Shown: positions 1 through 10,111, counted from the stretch's first letter. The stretch: 64,000 bases of DNA from an uncultured Luminiphilus sp. (GCA_943787485.1 CALSMP010000006.1:186001-250000), one strand, 5' to 3'. The notes: generated by a model not told the origin, from the sequence alone. A program made the numbers and translations.

Positions 1-225
1 CTAGTTTTTAGCGATTCGATTGCCGAAGCCGTTCATGACGAAATGTCGCGGGATTTTGATCCGGCTGCTGCTTGGTGCGTGACGCTGGACGAAAAAGATC
101 GGTTAATTTGGAGGGGAAAAAGTGACGGGGAGGTGGTCAGCCTCGAACAAGAGCCCGGCATTGGCTGGTGGCAACGGTTTTTATGGTCGCTGCTGCGCCT
201 GCTGCCCCTGGAAAACGAGATGTGA
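1..225 (+). CDS. C-terminal end of a phospholipase D / cardiolipin synthase family protein (partial)
   Basis: The reading frame is open from the first base and ends at a TGA at 223-225, so only the last 74 codons of a gene starting outside the window are seen. The tail holds ...SDSIAEAVHDEM..., an acidic and Trp-rich stretch, then EPGIGWWQRFLWSLLRLLPLE, which resembles the amphipathic C-terminus of ClsC/YmdC-like cardiolipin synthases (xWWxRFxxxLLxLLPxE). The HKD catalytic motifs would lie upstream. These enzymes make cardiolipin from phosphatidyl substrates at the inner membrane. The family call rests on the tail alone and is moderate. An internal ATG at 43 is only a methionine inside the frame, not a start. 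Confidence 0.6.
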   Translation, partial: LVFSDSIAEAVHDEMSRDFDPAAAWCVTLDEKDRLIWRGKSDGEVVSLEQEPGIGWWQRFLWSLLRLLPLENEM

Positions 226-256
226 TGCTCGACTAGCGAATCGCGGGGGCTCTGGT

Positions 257-2029
257 TCAGTGCTTGCTCTCTTGCTTTCTAAGAAGAACCTTACTTTTGA
301 CTATGGCCGAGCTCAATTCTTCTAGGGTAGGAGGGCGGTTAACTGTGGCGCTGATTCCTGTATTAGTGAGGGGCGCGCTACCCTTGTCTAAGGGGTGCAT
401 GGCAATAAGACAACAATCTCCGAACTCGGCGGAAGTCATGGCGACAAATTTATCTATCGCGACGAGACTATTGGAGCTGTCAAAGATGACCAAGTCGATT
501 GCTCGGCCCGATAGCTTCTGAATGCGAGGCGCGTCACGCATTGGTGCCAGCTCTACCGCTTCGCAGCCGCCCTTGATCAAAATAGCCTGTACCATTCTCG
601 CTATTAACGGGTCGTCATCGACAATGGCGGCTCGAAGCCCGGAAAATGTGTGGGAGGGCTCTGGTGGCGATTCGGCGCCGGCATAAACACCAGCTGGTTG
701 AGCCGACAAAATCAGTCGATAGGCAGATTTCGCATCATTCACGCCCGCCGTGTAGTGAAATGTACCCTCCATGCGCTTCATAAGAACGGCTATGAGTGTA
801 AAGGGATATGGATCATTGTTAATTGCGTCAAGTTCCCGGGTGATAGGGGGTTGGCAGAACCCCCCTTCAAAATACGGGCTAACCAGCTCTTCCGGAGCGT
901 GCCCATCAAATTCTAGAGAAAACTCGATCCTGTGCCGGTCATCAGACGTTTGCTCAGCGGCGATCGAGAGGGTCATCCTGGATGATCCCGCATAGAGGAT
1001 TTTGTGTTGAATCAGCGACATTAGAGCGCTCCGAATATGCCGGATATCTAGCAGATATTCATCGGCCAGAAGCTGATCTCGGTTTATTTCAAAAGCAATT
1101 CCCATGCTGGCAAGCATGCCTTGGACTCGTCGCCTGATATTGCCGACAAATGTCCTGATGCTGGTGGCTTGGTAAAAAACAATCAGGTCTTCCTTGTTAA
1201 CGTCAAAGTTACCCCGGAGATCATGTAAAACGTCGCCAATGGCTTCACTCGCATCTCTCGCTTGTTCTATTAACGCATCACTACTTACTCGGGCCTGACT
1301 GGGTAGCTGCTCGAGCGCGGCGAGAGGCAGCGCGAGTTCCTCTAAAGTTTTCTCTATCAGTTCATTGCGGGTATTGACCCTTGTGGCAAGGCGTCTTTGA
1401 GCTAACTGCAACTGCTGGCTATCTCGCTCGCGGGTTTGGAGCGCGGCCGCAACAAATCCCATGAGCATCAGTGGAAACGGATAGAGTCCAATCGCAACCG
1501 CAATGAATGCTATTGGCTCGATTGCGCCAACCGCGAATACAGTAATCGTCCAGCCGACGCAGTAAATAAGGTGGGCCGCAAAAGCAAATAGCGTCCCCCG
1601 CAGCATGAGAATGAGCATTGTGGCGGGGAAGGCGGTGATAAATGAAATCGCAGGCCATGTTGGATTTCGAGCTTGAATGGCGAGAGCTGAGCCCAGCATC
1701 ATGATGGCAATGGTCGAGATTTGCAGCTGAGGACTAATACGATAAGTGCCTCGGCCAAACCAGTGTGCCATTGTGATCAGCACAGCAATAAGCGTGTTTG
1801 CCGAGACAAAAAGACCTTCTGGCGTCGGCTCAACAATTATGTTTCGGTAGCCGATTAGTAGTGCGACAACAATAAAATAGACCCTAAAGCCCAGCATGAG
1901 AGGCTCATGGGCAAGCCGTATGTCCTCTTCGGACACGCCTTTAAACGCCTTTAGTAGCTGCCAACCCGAGGTACGTCCAGGGCGACTGGCAGAATCAAAC
2001 GTCGAGTCAGTCTCTTGGTCGTTCATCAT
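257..2029 (-). CDS. Membrane-bound degenerate histidine kinase fused to a receiver-like domain
   Basis: The protein has 590 residues. About six hydrophobic segments lie between residues 46 and 195, followed by a helical linker, a DHp-like region, a worn HATPase region (about 290-440) and a receiver-like domain (464-590). In the DHp H-box, LEELALPL (229-236) aligns with the usual SHELRTPL, so Glu230 sits where the phospho-His should be. The N-box position reads SLIQHKILYAG with no Asn, and no clear glycine-rich ATP-lid motif is seen. The receiver keeps the acidic trio (DDD, 471-473) and a candidate phospho-Asp at 517, but the invariant Lys is replaced (NRPP, Arg565). The start ATG follows a GGGGAA ribosome site; a second ATG follows at once. 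It stands alone between two unrelated genes. I infer a signalling pseudo-kinase or scaffold; the ligand is unknown. Confidence 0.7.
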   Translation of the reverse strand: MMNDQETDSTFDSASRPGRTSGWQLLKAFKGVSEEDIRLAHEPLMLGFRVYFIVVALLIGYRNIIVEPTPEGLFVSANTLIAVLITMAHWFGRGTYRISPQLQISTIAIMMLGSALAIQARNPTWPAISFITAFPATMLILMLRGTLFAFAAHLIYCVGWTITVFAVGAIEPIAFIAVAIGLYPFPLMLMGFVAAALQTRERDSQQLQLAQRRLATRVNTRNELIEKTLEELALPLAALEQLPSQARVSSDALIEQARDASEAIGDVLHDLRGNFDVNKEDLIVFYQATSIRTFVGNIRRRVQGMLASMGIAFEINRDQLLADEYLLDIRHIRSALMSLIQHKILYAGSSRMTLSIAAEQTSDDRHRIEFSLEFDGHAPEELVSPYFEGGFCQPPITRELDAINNDPYPFTLIAVLMKRMEGTFHYTAGVNDAKSAYRLILSAQPAGVYAGAESPPEPSHTFSGLRAAIVDDDPLIARMVQAILIKGGCEAVELAPMRDAPRIQKLSGRAIDLVIFDSSNSLVAIDKFVAMTSAEFGDCCLIAMHPLDKGSAPLTNTGISATVNRPPTLEELSSAIVKSKVLLRKQESKH

Positions 2030-2209
2030 GGTTCCCCGATGTGCCTAGGTGGCATAGCAGCGACGATACTGGGTCTGCCGAGGCTCCGCACGCGTTATTT
2101 TACAGGCTACCGAGGTAACCGTAAGGCCTGGTGGTGGCGGAGTAAAGTGGCTTGTTGCATATAGCTTCTCGCATGCCCACGAGAGCTTGAAGAGCTATGG
2201 GCTGGTGCG

Positions 2210-3403
2210 TTAGCCAGCCAGTTCTTCATGGGCCTGAGAAAAGGCGGCTACCGCGCGATCGAGGTCGTCACGCGTATGCCCAGCAGAAATCTGCACGCGA
2301 ATGCGGGCCTTACCTTTTGGTACAACGGGATAAAAAAACCCGACTGCGTAGATACCGAGCTCGAGCAGTCGCTCCGACATGCGCTGTGCAACCCCGGCAT
2401 CGCCGAGCATCACGGGCACAATAGGGTGGTCGCCCTGGGGAATTGAAAATCCCTGTGCCAGCATTTTTGTACGAAAGTAGGTGGTGTTCTCGTGGAGTTT
2501 ATCCCGGAGCGAGGTTGAGGCCTCGAGCATATCAAGCACTTGGAGCGACGCCGCGCAGATCGCGGGGGCGAGGGTGTTTGAAAATAGATACGGACGCGAT
2601 CGCTGACGCAGGATATCGATGATTTCTTGGCGGCCAGCGGTAAAGCCGCCGGATCCTCCGCCAAGCGCTTTCCCAAAGGTACCCGTAATAATATCGACCC
2701 GTTTCATAACGTCGCAGTGCTCATGCACGCCCCGCCCTCGAGCACCCATAAAACCGGTAGCGTGGCAATCATCGTGGTGGACCATCGCGCCGTACTGATC
2801 GGCCAGGTCACATATCTTATCGAGCTGGGCAATGGTGCCATCCATAGAAAAGACCCCATCGGTGGTGATGAGTAGGCGTCTTGCCCCGGCACTTTTTGCA
2901 GTCTCAAGTTGCGCCGCCAAATCGGCCATATTGTTATTTTGGTAACGATAGCGCGCCGCTTTACACAGCCGAATACCGTCAATGATGGACGCATGGTTCA
3001 GCTCATCAGAGATGACGGCATCTTCGGGGCCCAGTATTGTTTCAAATAACCCAGCGTTAGCATCGAAGCACGCGGCATAAAGAATGGTGTCCTCGGTTTC
3101 CAAAAACTGACTGACGCGATGCTCTAGGGTTTTATGAATACCCTGGGTTCCACAGATAAAGCGTACGGAAGCTGCTCCGAAACCCCACTGGTCTAGGCTG
3201 TCGCTCGCTGCTTTTATTACCTCGGGGTGATTGGCCAAGCCAAGATAATTGTTTGCACACATGTTGACGACGTGGGTGCCATCCGCAAGACGGATCGCAT
3301 TTTTTTGGTCCGAATCAATCACCCGCTCGGTCTTCCAGAGGCCCGCGGCCTTGATCTCCTCAATGTCCGCAACAAAAGACGCTTTGGCAGTTAGGTAGCT
3401 CAT
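2210..3403 (-). CDS. kbl: 2-amino-3-ketobutyrate CoA ligase (glycine C-acetyltransferase)
   Basis: This PLP enzyme of the alpha-oxoamine synthase family cleaves 2-amino-3-ketobutyrate with CoA to glycine and acetyl-CoA, the second step of threonine breakdown. It has 397 residues (398 in E. coli). Visible features are the CANNYLG N-terminal motif, the cofactor-stacking region [20 protein letters not shown] near 211-218 and the PLP lysine K245 in [10 protein letters not shown]. Its ATG lies 1 bp after the stop of tdh on the same strand, so the two are co-transcribed. The neighbouring dehydrogenase separates it from the related biotin (BioF) and heme (HemA) enzymes. Confidence 0.96.
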   Translation of the reverse strand: MSYLTAKASFVADIEEIKAAGLWKTERVIDSDQKNAIRLADGTHVVNMCANNYLGLANHPEVIKAASDSLDQWGFGAASVRFICGTQGIHKTLEHRVSQFLETEDTILYAACFDANAGLFETILGPEDAVISDELNHASIIDGIRLCKAARYRYQNNNMADLAAQLETAKSAGARRLLITTDGVFSMDGTIAQLDKICDLADQYGAMVHHDDCHATGFMGARGRGVHEHCDVMKRVDIITGTFGKALGGGSGGFTAGRQEIIDILRQRSRPYLFSNTLAPAICAASLQVLDMLEASTSLRDKLHENTTYFRTKMLAQGFSIPQGDHPIVPVMLGDAGVAQRMSERLLELGIYAVGFFYPVVPKGKARIRVQISAGHTRDDLDRAVAAFSQAHEELAG

Positions 3404-3404
3404 G

Positions 3405-4439
3405 TCAATCTTTCCAGTTCAGGATCACTTTGCCAGATTGGCCCGATCGCATGATGTCGAAGCCTTCTTGAAAATCCGTGTAATGAAAGCGATGGGTAAT
3501 GATGCGTTCAATAGGCAGCCCGCTCTGCACCATCATGACCATCTTGTACCAGGTTTCATACATCTCCCGGCCGTAGATACCCTTGATATTAAGGCCCTTA
3601 AAGACTACGTCGGTCCATGCGATACCGGTGTCATCTGGCATCAAACCCAGCATAGCGATACTGCCGCCGTTGATCATTTTGCTTAACACATCTCGAAAAG
3701 CAACCGGGGAGCCAGACATTTCAAGGCAGACATCAAAGCCTTCGAGAATGCCAAGGCTCTCCATAAATTCTTTGGTGATTTGCTGCTTCGCCACGTTGAT
3801 GGGCTGAACTCGCGGGACGATGCGCTTAGCTAAATCGAGCCGGTATTCATTGACATCCGTCAGTATCACATTGCGAGCGCCACAGTGTCCCGCGACCATG
3901 GCCGCCATGATGCCAATGGGCCCGGCACCGGTAATGATGACGTCTTCGCCTACCATGTTGAAGGACAGGGCGGTATGAACTGCATTGCCGTAAGGATCAA
4001 AAATGCTGAGCAGATCTGTGGGGATATAAACGTTAGGTCTGAAAACGTTGGTGGCCGGTATTGCAATATATTCGGCGAAAGCCCCGTCTCTATTGACCCC
4101 GACCCCCAGCGTATTGGGGCAAAGGTGAAGGCGCCCGGCGAGGCAGTTTCGGCAGCGGCCGCAGACCACGTGGCCTTCACCGGAAACGATATCACCGATC
4201 TGAAGTCCCGTTACATTTCCGCCTATTTCTACAATCTCTCCTGCAAACTCATGTCCGCTTGTCATGGGCACTGGGATGGTTTTTTGAGCCCATTTATCCC
4301 AGTTGTAGATATGGACGTCGGTGCCACAGATTGCGGTTTTGTGAACCTTGATAATCACATCATTGCCGCCGACCTCGGGCTCTGGCACATCTTCCAGCCA
4401 CAGCCCTTCCTCGGCGTATTTTTTAACCAGCGCTTTCAT
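3405..4439 (-). CDS. tdh: L-threonine 3-dehydrogenase
   Basis: This zinc-dependent medium-chain dehydrogenase oxidises L-threonine to 2-amino-3-ketobutyrate with NAD, feeding Kbl. Catalytic zinc ligands are C38 (TAICGTDVH) and H63/E64 (SGHEFAGE). The structural zinc site is C93-C96-C99-C107, and a GAGPIG Rossmann motif follows. I use the ATG at 4439, giving 344 residues that begin [14 protein letters not shown] like E. coli Tdh, with GGTGG eight bases upstream. An in-frame GTG at 4451 overlaps that ribosome site and is less likely. The order tdh-kbl is the reverse of E. coli kbl-tdh. Confidence 0.95.
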   Translation of the reverse strand: MKALVKKYAEEGLWLEDVPEPEVGGNDVIIKVHKTAICGTDVHIYNWDKWAQKTIPVPMTSGHEFAGEIVEIGGNVTGLQIGDIVSGEGHVVCGRCRNCLAGRLHLCPNTLGVGVNRDGAFAEYIAIPATNVFRPNVYIPTDLLSIFDPYGNAVHTALSFNMVGEDVIITGAGPIGIMAAMVAGHCGARNVILTDVNEYRLDLAKRIVPRVQPINVAKQQITKEFMESLGILEGFDVCLEMSGSPVAFRDVLSKMINGGSIAMLGLMPDDTGIAWTDVVFKGLNIKGIYGREMYETWYKMVMMVQSGLPIERIITHRFHYTDFQEGFDIMRSGQSGKVILNWKD

Positions 4440-4678
4440 GCTAGCAACCACCTCATTTGGTGAAAATAGTGAATTCGACCTCTATTCCAGTCTCGCAGTG
4501 TGCGGAGTAAAGACACCCTGTAGGCGATCAAGGCAATAGCGGTTTGTAGGTCTTTTACGAGTATTTCGGCGGATTAGCCCACTCAAAAACTGACGGAGGC
4601 AGAGCTAGAGAGCGTGGGCTCTCGCCGGCTCGTTACCCAAAGTCGGGGGGGGATGTATTATCTCTCGCGCCTGATTTG

Positions 4679-5557
4679 TCAGGCTTGTCGCCTGGGTTGT
4701 CGCTTGGCGCTGATAAAGGCGCCCAACAAAATGAGAGCAGCACCCATGAGTGTCGTTATCCTGGGAATTTCGCCAAAAGATAACCAGCCTAATCCGGCGG
4801 CAAAGACGATTTGCAAATAGCTGAGACTGGTTGTTCTGCTAGCGGAATCAAACTGCATGGCGCGAGTCAGCGAGAGCTGGCCGAGCTGTGTGAACACCCC
4901 AACTCCCAGCAAGATCAGCCACCCCTGAGGGGTTGGCCAGATAAAGTCATTCCCGCCCAGCAACAGTGTCCCGGGAATACAGACCATGGGAAAGTACAGC
5001 ACGATGACTGAGGGGTGCTCTGTCGCCACCAGTTTTCTAACCAAGGTGTAGGCGATGCCACTACCCAGTGCGCCGCCAAGTCCGGCGAAGATCGCGGCGA
5101 TTGGTAAATCGCCGGTGGAGGCACGCCCTGGCCCGGCGTAAAAGTAAGGTGAGACCATGAGGCCTAGCCCAAGCAGGCTCAACACAATACAAACTAGGGT
5201 CGCGCTCGTAGGTCGCTCTGCCAAGAACCAGAATGCGAGCAAAGCGGTGAAAACCGGGTGGAGATATTGAAGAACCGTGGCCTGCGCATAGGGGAGGTGT
5301 AGGATCGCGTAAAAGACCCCGGTTAGTGCTAAGAATCCCGAGAGGCCTCTGCCCAAAAGAAGGCCTCGCCGATTGCCCAAGGGATGAACCCGTGACCGCG
5401 CGATGTCGACAAGTGACAGCACGACGGATACTAGTGCGCGAACAAAAATGATTTGAAGCAGCGGGATGTGCCAGGTGCCGGCCAGTTTTACCAGACTTCC
5501 CATGACCGCGAACGCGGCCGCACTGAGAAGCATGTAGCGGGTGCTAGTCATGAGCAT
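4679..5557 (-). CDS. EamA/DMT-family inner-membrane permease
   Basis: The product has about 292 residues and ten hydrophobic segments in two EamA repeats, with the drug/metabolite transporter signature (YAQATVLQYLHPVFTALLAF in the first half, SYLQIVFAAGLGWLSFGE in the second). Members export amino acids, metabolites or drugs; the substrate cannot be told. The frame stays open upstream through the tRNA gene, but those codons would lie inside tRNA-Phe, so I take the ATG at 5557 (MLMTSTRY) or the one at 5551. Neither has a strong ribosome site. It lies 75-110 bp downstream of tRNA-Phe on the same strand and may share its promoter. Confidence 0.82.
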   Translation of the reverse strand: MLMTSTRYMLLSAAAFAVMGSLVKLAGTWHIPLLQIIFVRALVSVVLSLVDIARSRVHPLGNRRGLLLGRGLSGFLALTGVFYAILHLPYAQATVLQYLHPVFTALLAFWFLAERPTSATLVCIVLSLLGLGLMVSPYFYAGPGRASTGDLPIAAIFAGLGGALGSGIAYTLVRKLVATEHPSVIVLYFPMVCIPGTLLLGGNDFIWPTPQGWLILLGVGVFTQLGQLSLTRAMQFDSASRTTSLSYLQIVFAAGLGWLSFGEIPRITTLMGAALILLGAFISAKRQPRRQA

Positions 5558-5587
5558 TTGCGCGCTGTCAAATAATGATGGAAAAGA

Positions 5588-5663
5588 TGGTGCCCAGGGA
5601 CGGAATCGAACCGCCGACACGGGGATTTTCAATCCCCTGCTCTACCGACTGAGCTACCTGGGC
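5588..5663 (-). tRNA. tRNA-Phe (anticodon GAA)
   Basis: The 76-nt minus-strand gene begins GCCCAGG and ends CCTGGGC-A-CCA, so the CCA tail is encoded. The D-arm contains AGCTCAGTCGGTAGAGC. The anticodon stem GGGGA/TCCCC closes the seven-base loop TTGAAAA, giving anticodon GAA. The T-arm holds GGTTCGATTCC. All four stems pair. Confidence 0.97.
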
Positions 5664-5708
5664 GTGGTCTTTTTTCAGCGAGGTGTTTTGCACACCCTCG
5701 GAGGCCGC

Positions 5709-5739
5709 GTATTAAACCTGTGCCACTGCCAGAGGTCAA
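5709..5739 (-). promoter_or_regulatory. Probable sigma-70 promoter of tRNA-Phe
   Basis: On the minus strand TTGACC (5734-5739) is followed, 19 bases later, by TAATAC (5709-5714; or TTAATA after 18). A GC-rich GCGGCC discriminator typical of stable-RNA promoters follows. Transcription would begin about 40 nt before the mature tRNA. Confidence 0.55.
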
Positions 5740-5755
5740 GTTTACAACCAGCGAA

Positions 5756-8700
5756 TTATACGGTGGCGGGAGTCACCTCCAGATCGTTGGCAAAGGTCAG
5801 CTCGTCCTCACGGTGATCCGAGGCCAGTACGGCATAGATGGCTGGCAATAACACCAAAGTGAAGAAGGTGCCGATGAGCATGCCCACGACCAGAATGACG
5901 CCTATGCTATTGCGCGCTTCGGCGCCCGCCCCAGTGACCAGTACCAGCGGGAAGTGCCCTAGCACCGTGGCGCCGGTAGTCATGAGAACAGGCCTCAGAC
6001 GGCTCATCGACGCCTCTCGGATGGCGGCAATCTTGTCGAGGCCCTCGCGCTGCGCTTGATTGGCAAACTCTACGATTAAGATGGCATTTTTTGCCACGAG
6101 TCCCGCCAGCGTGATCAGACCAACCTGTGAGTAAATGTTGATCGTAGTTAGATCGACAAAGGTGATAACCAGCGCAGCAAAGAGCGCGAGGGGGATTGAC
6201 CCCAATAAAATGATCAGAGGGTCTCTGAAGCTGTTGAACTGAATGGCGAGCACAAAAAAGACCAACACCATGGCAATGCCGAGCACGCCGATCATGGTAT
6301 TGCCCTCGCTGCGGATTTCCCTCGATTCGCCGGTGTAATCCAACACATATCCAGCGGGCAGGATGTCACTCGCCGCTGCCTCGATGAACGACAGCCCCTG
6401 TTCTTTTGTTGTACCCGGGATCACCCCACCAAAAACCTTAAACGCATTCTTTTGTTGGAAGCGCGTGAGCGCTCGGGGTGCCGTCACTCGCTCTATGCTG
6501 GCGACAGCACCAAGGGGGATCAAGTCGCCATCCGGCGTGGCAATAGGCAGGTCTAGAATGGCGTCGGGTGATGTGGTCTCGACGGGCATGACCCGTGGAA
6601 TAACGCGATACGCGCGGCCGCGATCATCGTAGCGCGTGACGTAACCCTCGGAGTTCAGCAAACCGACCTGATTAGCGACGTCACTGACTGACATACCCAG
6701 GTCGGCGAGCTGCTGCTTGTCGAGATTAATTTTGACCTGAGTCAAATCGACCCGGAGGTCTGTGTCGGCAAACAGAAATAACCCGGACTCCTCAGCCGCC
6801 TGAACGAGTTGTTGCGCGTAGGGCAGCATGGATATCGCATCGTCAGAGCTGGTAATCACGACTTCAACATCGAACTGGCCCGCAGAGGGCAGATCGGATG
6901 CCGCAACCGGAAACACATTCAGCAGGGCGATCTCTTTGAGCGCTACATAAATATCAAAGAGCATGTCCTGCACCGAACGACTGCGCTCACTGGGGTCGAC
7001 AAATCCCTGTCCGCCATAGGAGGCCGAGGGCATCATCACATGCCAGATCTCGGTGGCACCTTCAAAGGTTGCCAAGGTATTTACCACCTGCCTCATGCCG
7101 TTGTAGGTCTCCTCGATGGCGGCCTCCGGAGAGGCGTCAGCAATGACGGTAATGTCAGATTGATCCTCTATCGGCGCGAGCTCTTTCAGGGAGAAAAGAT
7201 AAAGCGGTACGGTCAGGAGGCTGAAAAATAGCCCCGCGGCTATCAGCTGCCACCGATACCTAATGGCGCCTTCCACAACGTTGGCGTAGAGCGCCGAGGT
7301 GCGATCGAAGCGCTGGTTGACCCAGCGTGTGGCTCTGGTTTCGTGCCCTTTGTCGGGGCACACCCACGCACTCATGATAGGTGAGAGTGTGATGGCCACC
7401 ATGCCTGAAATCAGCACGGCAATAGCGAGGGTGAAGGCAAATTCTTTGAACAAAAAGCCAGCCAGACCGCTGAGCAGACCGATAGGCGCATAGACCACGG
7501 CGAGCGTTACCGTCATGGCAATAATGGGTGATAACAGCCGGCGCGAGGATGTCAGTGCTGCTTCACGTCGACTCATTCCGTTGCGCAGGTTTTTGGCGAC
7601 ATTTTCGACCACAACAATCGCGTCATCGACCACGAGCCCGACCGATAGTACAACAGCCAACACTGTCAAAAGGTTGAGAGAAAAGCCCATTACTGACATG
7701 GCGGCGATAGCACCTAAAATCGAGATAGGTATCGTCAGCAGAGGGACAAGAGCGGTTCGCATTGAGCCCATGAGCGCCACAACGACAAACCCAACCAGCA
7801 AGATGGTTTCACCCAGCGTGATTGCAATTTCTTTTAGGGCGTCGCGCATGTACAGAGTGACGTCGTAGCCTATAAAAAACTCATAAGCGTCATCAAGGGT
7901 TTCATTAATGGCGTCGACCTCTTCATACAAAGCGTTAGCGACAGCAATTTCGTTGGCTCCGGGTGCGGGGTAGATGCCGATGAAGACGACATCCACCAAG
8001 CTGTAGCGAGTAAGCTGGTTGACCTCTTCCGAGCCTGCCTCTACTTGGGCAACATCGCCCAGCCTGATATCTACATCGCTATTCGACTTGATGATCATAC
8101 TGGCGAAATCTTCGGGGGTCCGAGATTCTGTATTGGCTACTAGATCTATCTGTTGAGAGGTATTTTTAGCGCGCCCAAAAGTGCTGATGACGTTGTTCTG
8201 ACGCAGGGCCTGCTGAATGTCATTGGCGCTGACCCCGAGGGCCGCCATTCGGGTGGTATCGAGCCAAATCCGCATGGCGGGTCGGATCCCCGAATTCATA
8301 GCATCCTGGACGTTAGGAAGCGAGGTCAGTCTGGGCAAAATGTCTCGTTGCATGAGGTCGGTAACGCTTGACCGACTTTCACCCTCGGGAATGCTGAGCG
8401 CCAAATAAAAGCTGGCGTAGGGGCTATCCGCACGAACAACGTCGATAGCCGGATCTTCCGCACCATCTGGCAACTCAAAGCGAATTTGACTGAGTCGCGT
8501 ATTGAGCTCTGCCAATGCATCGGTGCTGTTCTCGTTAAGTTTCAACCAAACTTTTATGAGGCTACTGCCGCTGGTTGTTGTTGACTCGACGTAATCGACC
8601 CCCGGCACCGCAGAGGCCACTCGTTCAATCGGTTCCGCGACAAAACCCCTTACGGTCTCGGCACTGGCGCCCGGGTACACTGTAGTGATTTCTAGTGAGG

Positions 8701-8851
8701 AGCTTTCGATAACGGGAAACATTATGACCGGCAGGTTGATAGCCGCGCGAAGGCCCACAAGTAGCAGTGCCAGAGACAGAACCACGGAGACGATTGGGCG
8801 CCTGACGAAAACATCATTCCAGCGAGGTCGATGGGTTAATACAGAAGTCAT
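5756..8851 (-). CDS. RND multidrug efflux transporter, inner-membrane pump subunit (AcrB/HAE1 family)
   Basis: This 1031-residue pump uses the proton gradient to extrude drugs or other toxicants through a periplasmic adaptor and an outer-membrane channel. It shows the family plan: a first membrane helix (about 20-40), a large periplasmic loop, the TM4 motif GLVVDDAIVVVEN with the proton-relay pair D409/D410, a second periplasmic loop, and a late helix with the relay lysine (LAGLVAKNAILIVEF). It starts with ATG inside the end of the adaptor gene (ATGA overlap), so the two are translationally coupled. No outer-membrane TolC-like gene is adjacent, so a partner encoded elsewhere is likely. Substrate is not predictable. 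Confidence 0.93.
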   Translation of the reverse strand: MTSVLTHRPRWNDVFVRRPIVSVVLSLALLLVGLRAAINLPVIMFPVIESSSLEITTVYPGASAETVRGFVAEPIERVASAVPGVDYVESTTTSGSSLIKVWLKLNENSTDALAELNTRLSQIRFELPDGAEDPAIDVVRADSPYASFYLALSIPEGESRSSVTDLMQRDILPRLTSLPNVQDAMNSGIRPAMRIWLDTTRMAALGVSANDIQQALRQNNVISTFGRAKNTSQQIDLVANTESRTPEDFASMIIKSNSDVDIRLGDVAQVEAGSEEVNQLTRYSLVDVVFIGIYPAPGANEIAVANALYEEVDAINETLDDAYEFFIGYDVTLYMRDALKEIAITLGETILLVGFVVVALMGSMRTALVPLLTIPISILGAIAAMSVMGFSLNLLTVLAVVLSVGLVVDDAIVVVENVAKNLRNGMSRREAALTSSRRLLSPIIAMTVTLAVVYAPIGLLSGLAGFLFKEFAFTLAIAVLISGMVAITLSPIMSAWVCPDKGHETRATRWVNQRFDRTSALYANVVEGAIRYRWQLIAAGLFFSLLTVPLYLFSLKELAPIEDQSDITVIADASPEAAIEETYNGMRQVVNTLATFEGATEIWHVMMPSASYGGQGFVDPSERSRSVQDMLFDIYVALKEIALLNVFPVAASDLPSAGQFDVEVVITSSDDAISMLPYAQQLVQAAEESGLFLFADTDLRVDLTQVKINLDKQQLADLGMSVSDVANQVGLLNSEGYVTRYDDRGRAYRVIPRVMPVETTSPDAILDLPIATPDGDLIPLGAVASIERVTAPRALTRFQQKNAFKVFGGVIPGTTKEQGLSFIEAAASDILPAGYVLDYTGESREIRSEGNTMIGVLGIAMVLVFFVLAIQFNSFRDPLIILLGSIPLALFAALVITFVDLTTINIYSQVGLITLAGLVAKNAILIVEFANQAQREGLDKIAAIREASMSRLRPVLMTTGATVLGHFPLVLVTGAGAEARNSIGVILVVGMLIGTFFTLVLLPAIYAVLASDHREDELTFANDLEVTPATV

Positions 8852-9936
8852 CCCCGAGAGGCCTCTTGGACTCTTTTGGCCAGCGCACCATCGCTGAGCT
8901 TGAAGGCTCCGTCGGTTGCGATGATCTCACCCGGAGAGAACTTACCCGTGGCGATGATGGTTCCCGCCTTGTCGTCAAGAACCACGATGTTGCGCCGTTC
9001 GGCGCGGAAGGGAGCGTAGGCGTCCTCCTCGGCACTTATCAACACGAAGACATGTGATCCGTCGACGTCCCACCTCACCGCGTGACCGGGTATCGCAAAG
9101 GCAGCTTGTGGACGGCTCGTTTGCACTTCAATAAGCACCAGCTCACCATGTCGCAACGTTGGCGCGTTTAGCTCAGCGCGAACTTCATAGGCGCGTAGCC
9201 CGGGACTTAGGGCGTCAGCCACGGCGATGACGGTAGCTTCACCCAGCGGCTCTTTGTCGATCGAAAATAATTTGACTGTAGTGCCAAGACTGACACGAGC
9301 GACGCCTTGTGGCACCTTAAAATCAACCCAGCGGGTGCTGCTGACCCCTGTGAGCGTGGTGAGCACTTCGCCCGCTTCCATCAGGTCGCCAACGGTCGCG
9401 GTATAAATACCTAATCGACCATCGAAGGGCGCGTAAACAGTGAGCCGTGTCAGCTGTGCTTCGACCGCGGCGATTTGTGCCCTTAGGCTTTGGTTTCGAG
9501 CGAGTAGGGTGTCGAGTTGATCCTGAGAGGCCAGGGAGCGGCCCATAAGAGATTCCACACGTTCAAGCTGGGTCGCAACGAGATTCAGGTCGGCTTCCAG
9601 TGCGGCGCGCTGCGCTTTAATGTCTTCATCAAAAAGCTGCATGATAATGTCGTTTTTCTTCGCGACGCTGCCAGCGGTGATGGGTAGTGCGACTATCTTG
9701 CCGGTGGCCTCGGCACTTACCTCAATGAAGCTTGGTGCTCTTATCGTTCCTGTTAAACGACGGACGGGTGTCCATTGGGTTTGATCGACTTCGGTGGCGG
9801 TCACTACCGAATAGGGCGGCGGAAATTCTGCCGCCATGGCCATCGCAGCCGAAATCTGGAAGTACTTGATACCCCCAAGTACTCCGGTGACAAGGGCACA
9901 ACACGAAAAGGTGACAATCCAGGATAAGGAGCGCAT
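8848..9936 (-). CDS. RND efflux periplasmic adaptor (membrane fusion protein)
   Basis: The 362-residue protein has an N-terminal membrane anchor (residues 5-25), then the MFP order: a biotinyl-lipoyl half (EVSAEATGKIVALPI), an alpha-helical hairpin rich in Ala/Leu/Gln (about 110-150), the second lipoyl half (VYAPFDGRLGIYTATVGDLMEAGE), a beta-barrel and a membrane-proximal domain. It bridges the inner-membrane pump to the outer-membrane channel. It is first in a two-gene operon and overlaps the pump gene by 4 bp. The last codons (ATDGAFKLSDGALAKR) match the usual MFP C-terminus. The ribosome site before ATG 9936 is weak. Confidence 0.92.
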   Translation of the reverse strand: MRSLSWIVTFSCCALVTGVLGGIKYFQISAAMAMAAEFPPPYSVVTATEVDQTQWTPVRRLTGTIRAPSFIEVSAEATGKIVALPITAGSVAKKNDIIMQLFDEDIKAQRAALEADLNLVATQLERVESLMGRSLASQDQLDTLLARNQSLRAQIAAVEAQLTRLTVYAPFDGRLGIYTATVGDLMEAGEVLTTLTGVSSTRWVDFKVPQGVARVSLGTTVKLFSIDKEPLGEATVIAVADALSPGLRAYEVRAELNAPTLRHGELVLIEVQTSRPQAAFAIPGHAVRWDVDGSHVFVLISAEEDAYAPFRAERRNIVVLDDKAGTIIATGKFSPGEIIATDGAFKLSDGALAKRVQEASRG

Positions 9937-10111
9937 ATGGGCTTAACTAGCTCTTGATGGTTAGGGTTCAATCAATCAATGAGTGACTGGATAAAGGGTT
10001 GTTGCTCGAAGGCGTTCTGCTCGGGGCGTCTAGTTTCGCACATATCCAGTGTTCTTGGGATGGGTTCACCTGTTTGGGGCTTGGCCAACCGCGGTTCTCC
10101 GAGGCGGTCGA

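Noticed and set aside
5541..5816. Plus-strand reading frame across the tRNA-Phe region
   Set aside because: It is the complement of the tRNA and flanking DNA with no ribosome site or recognisable protein.
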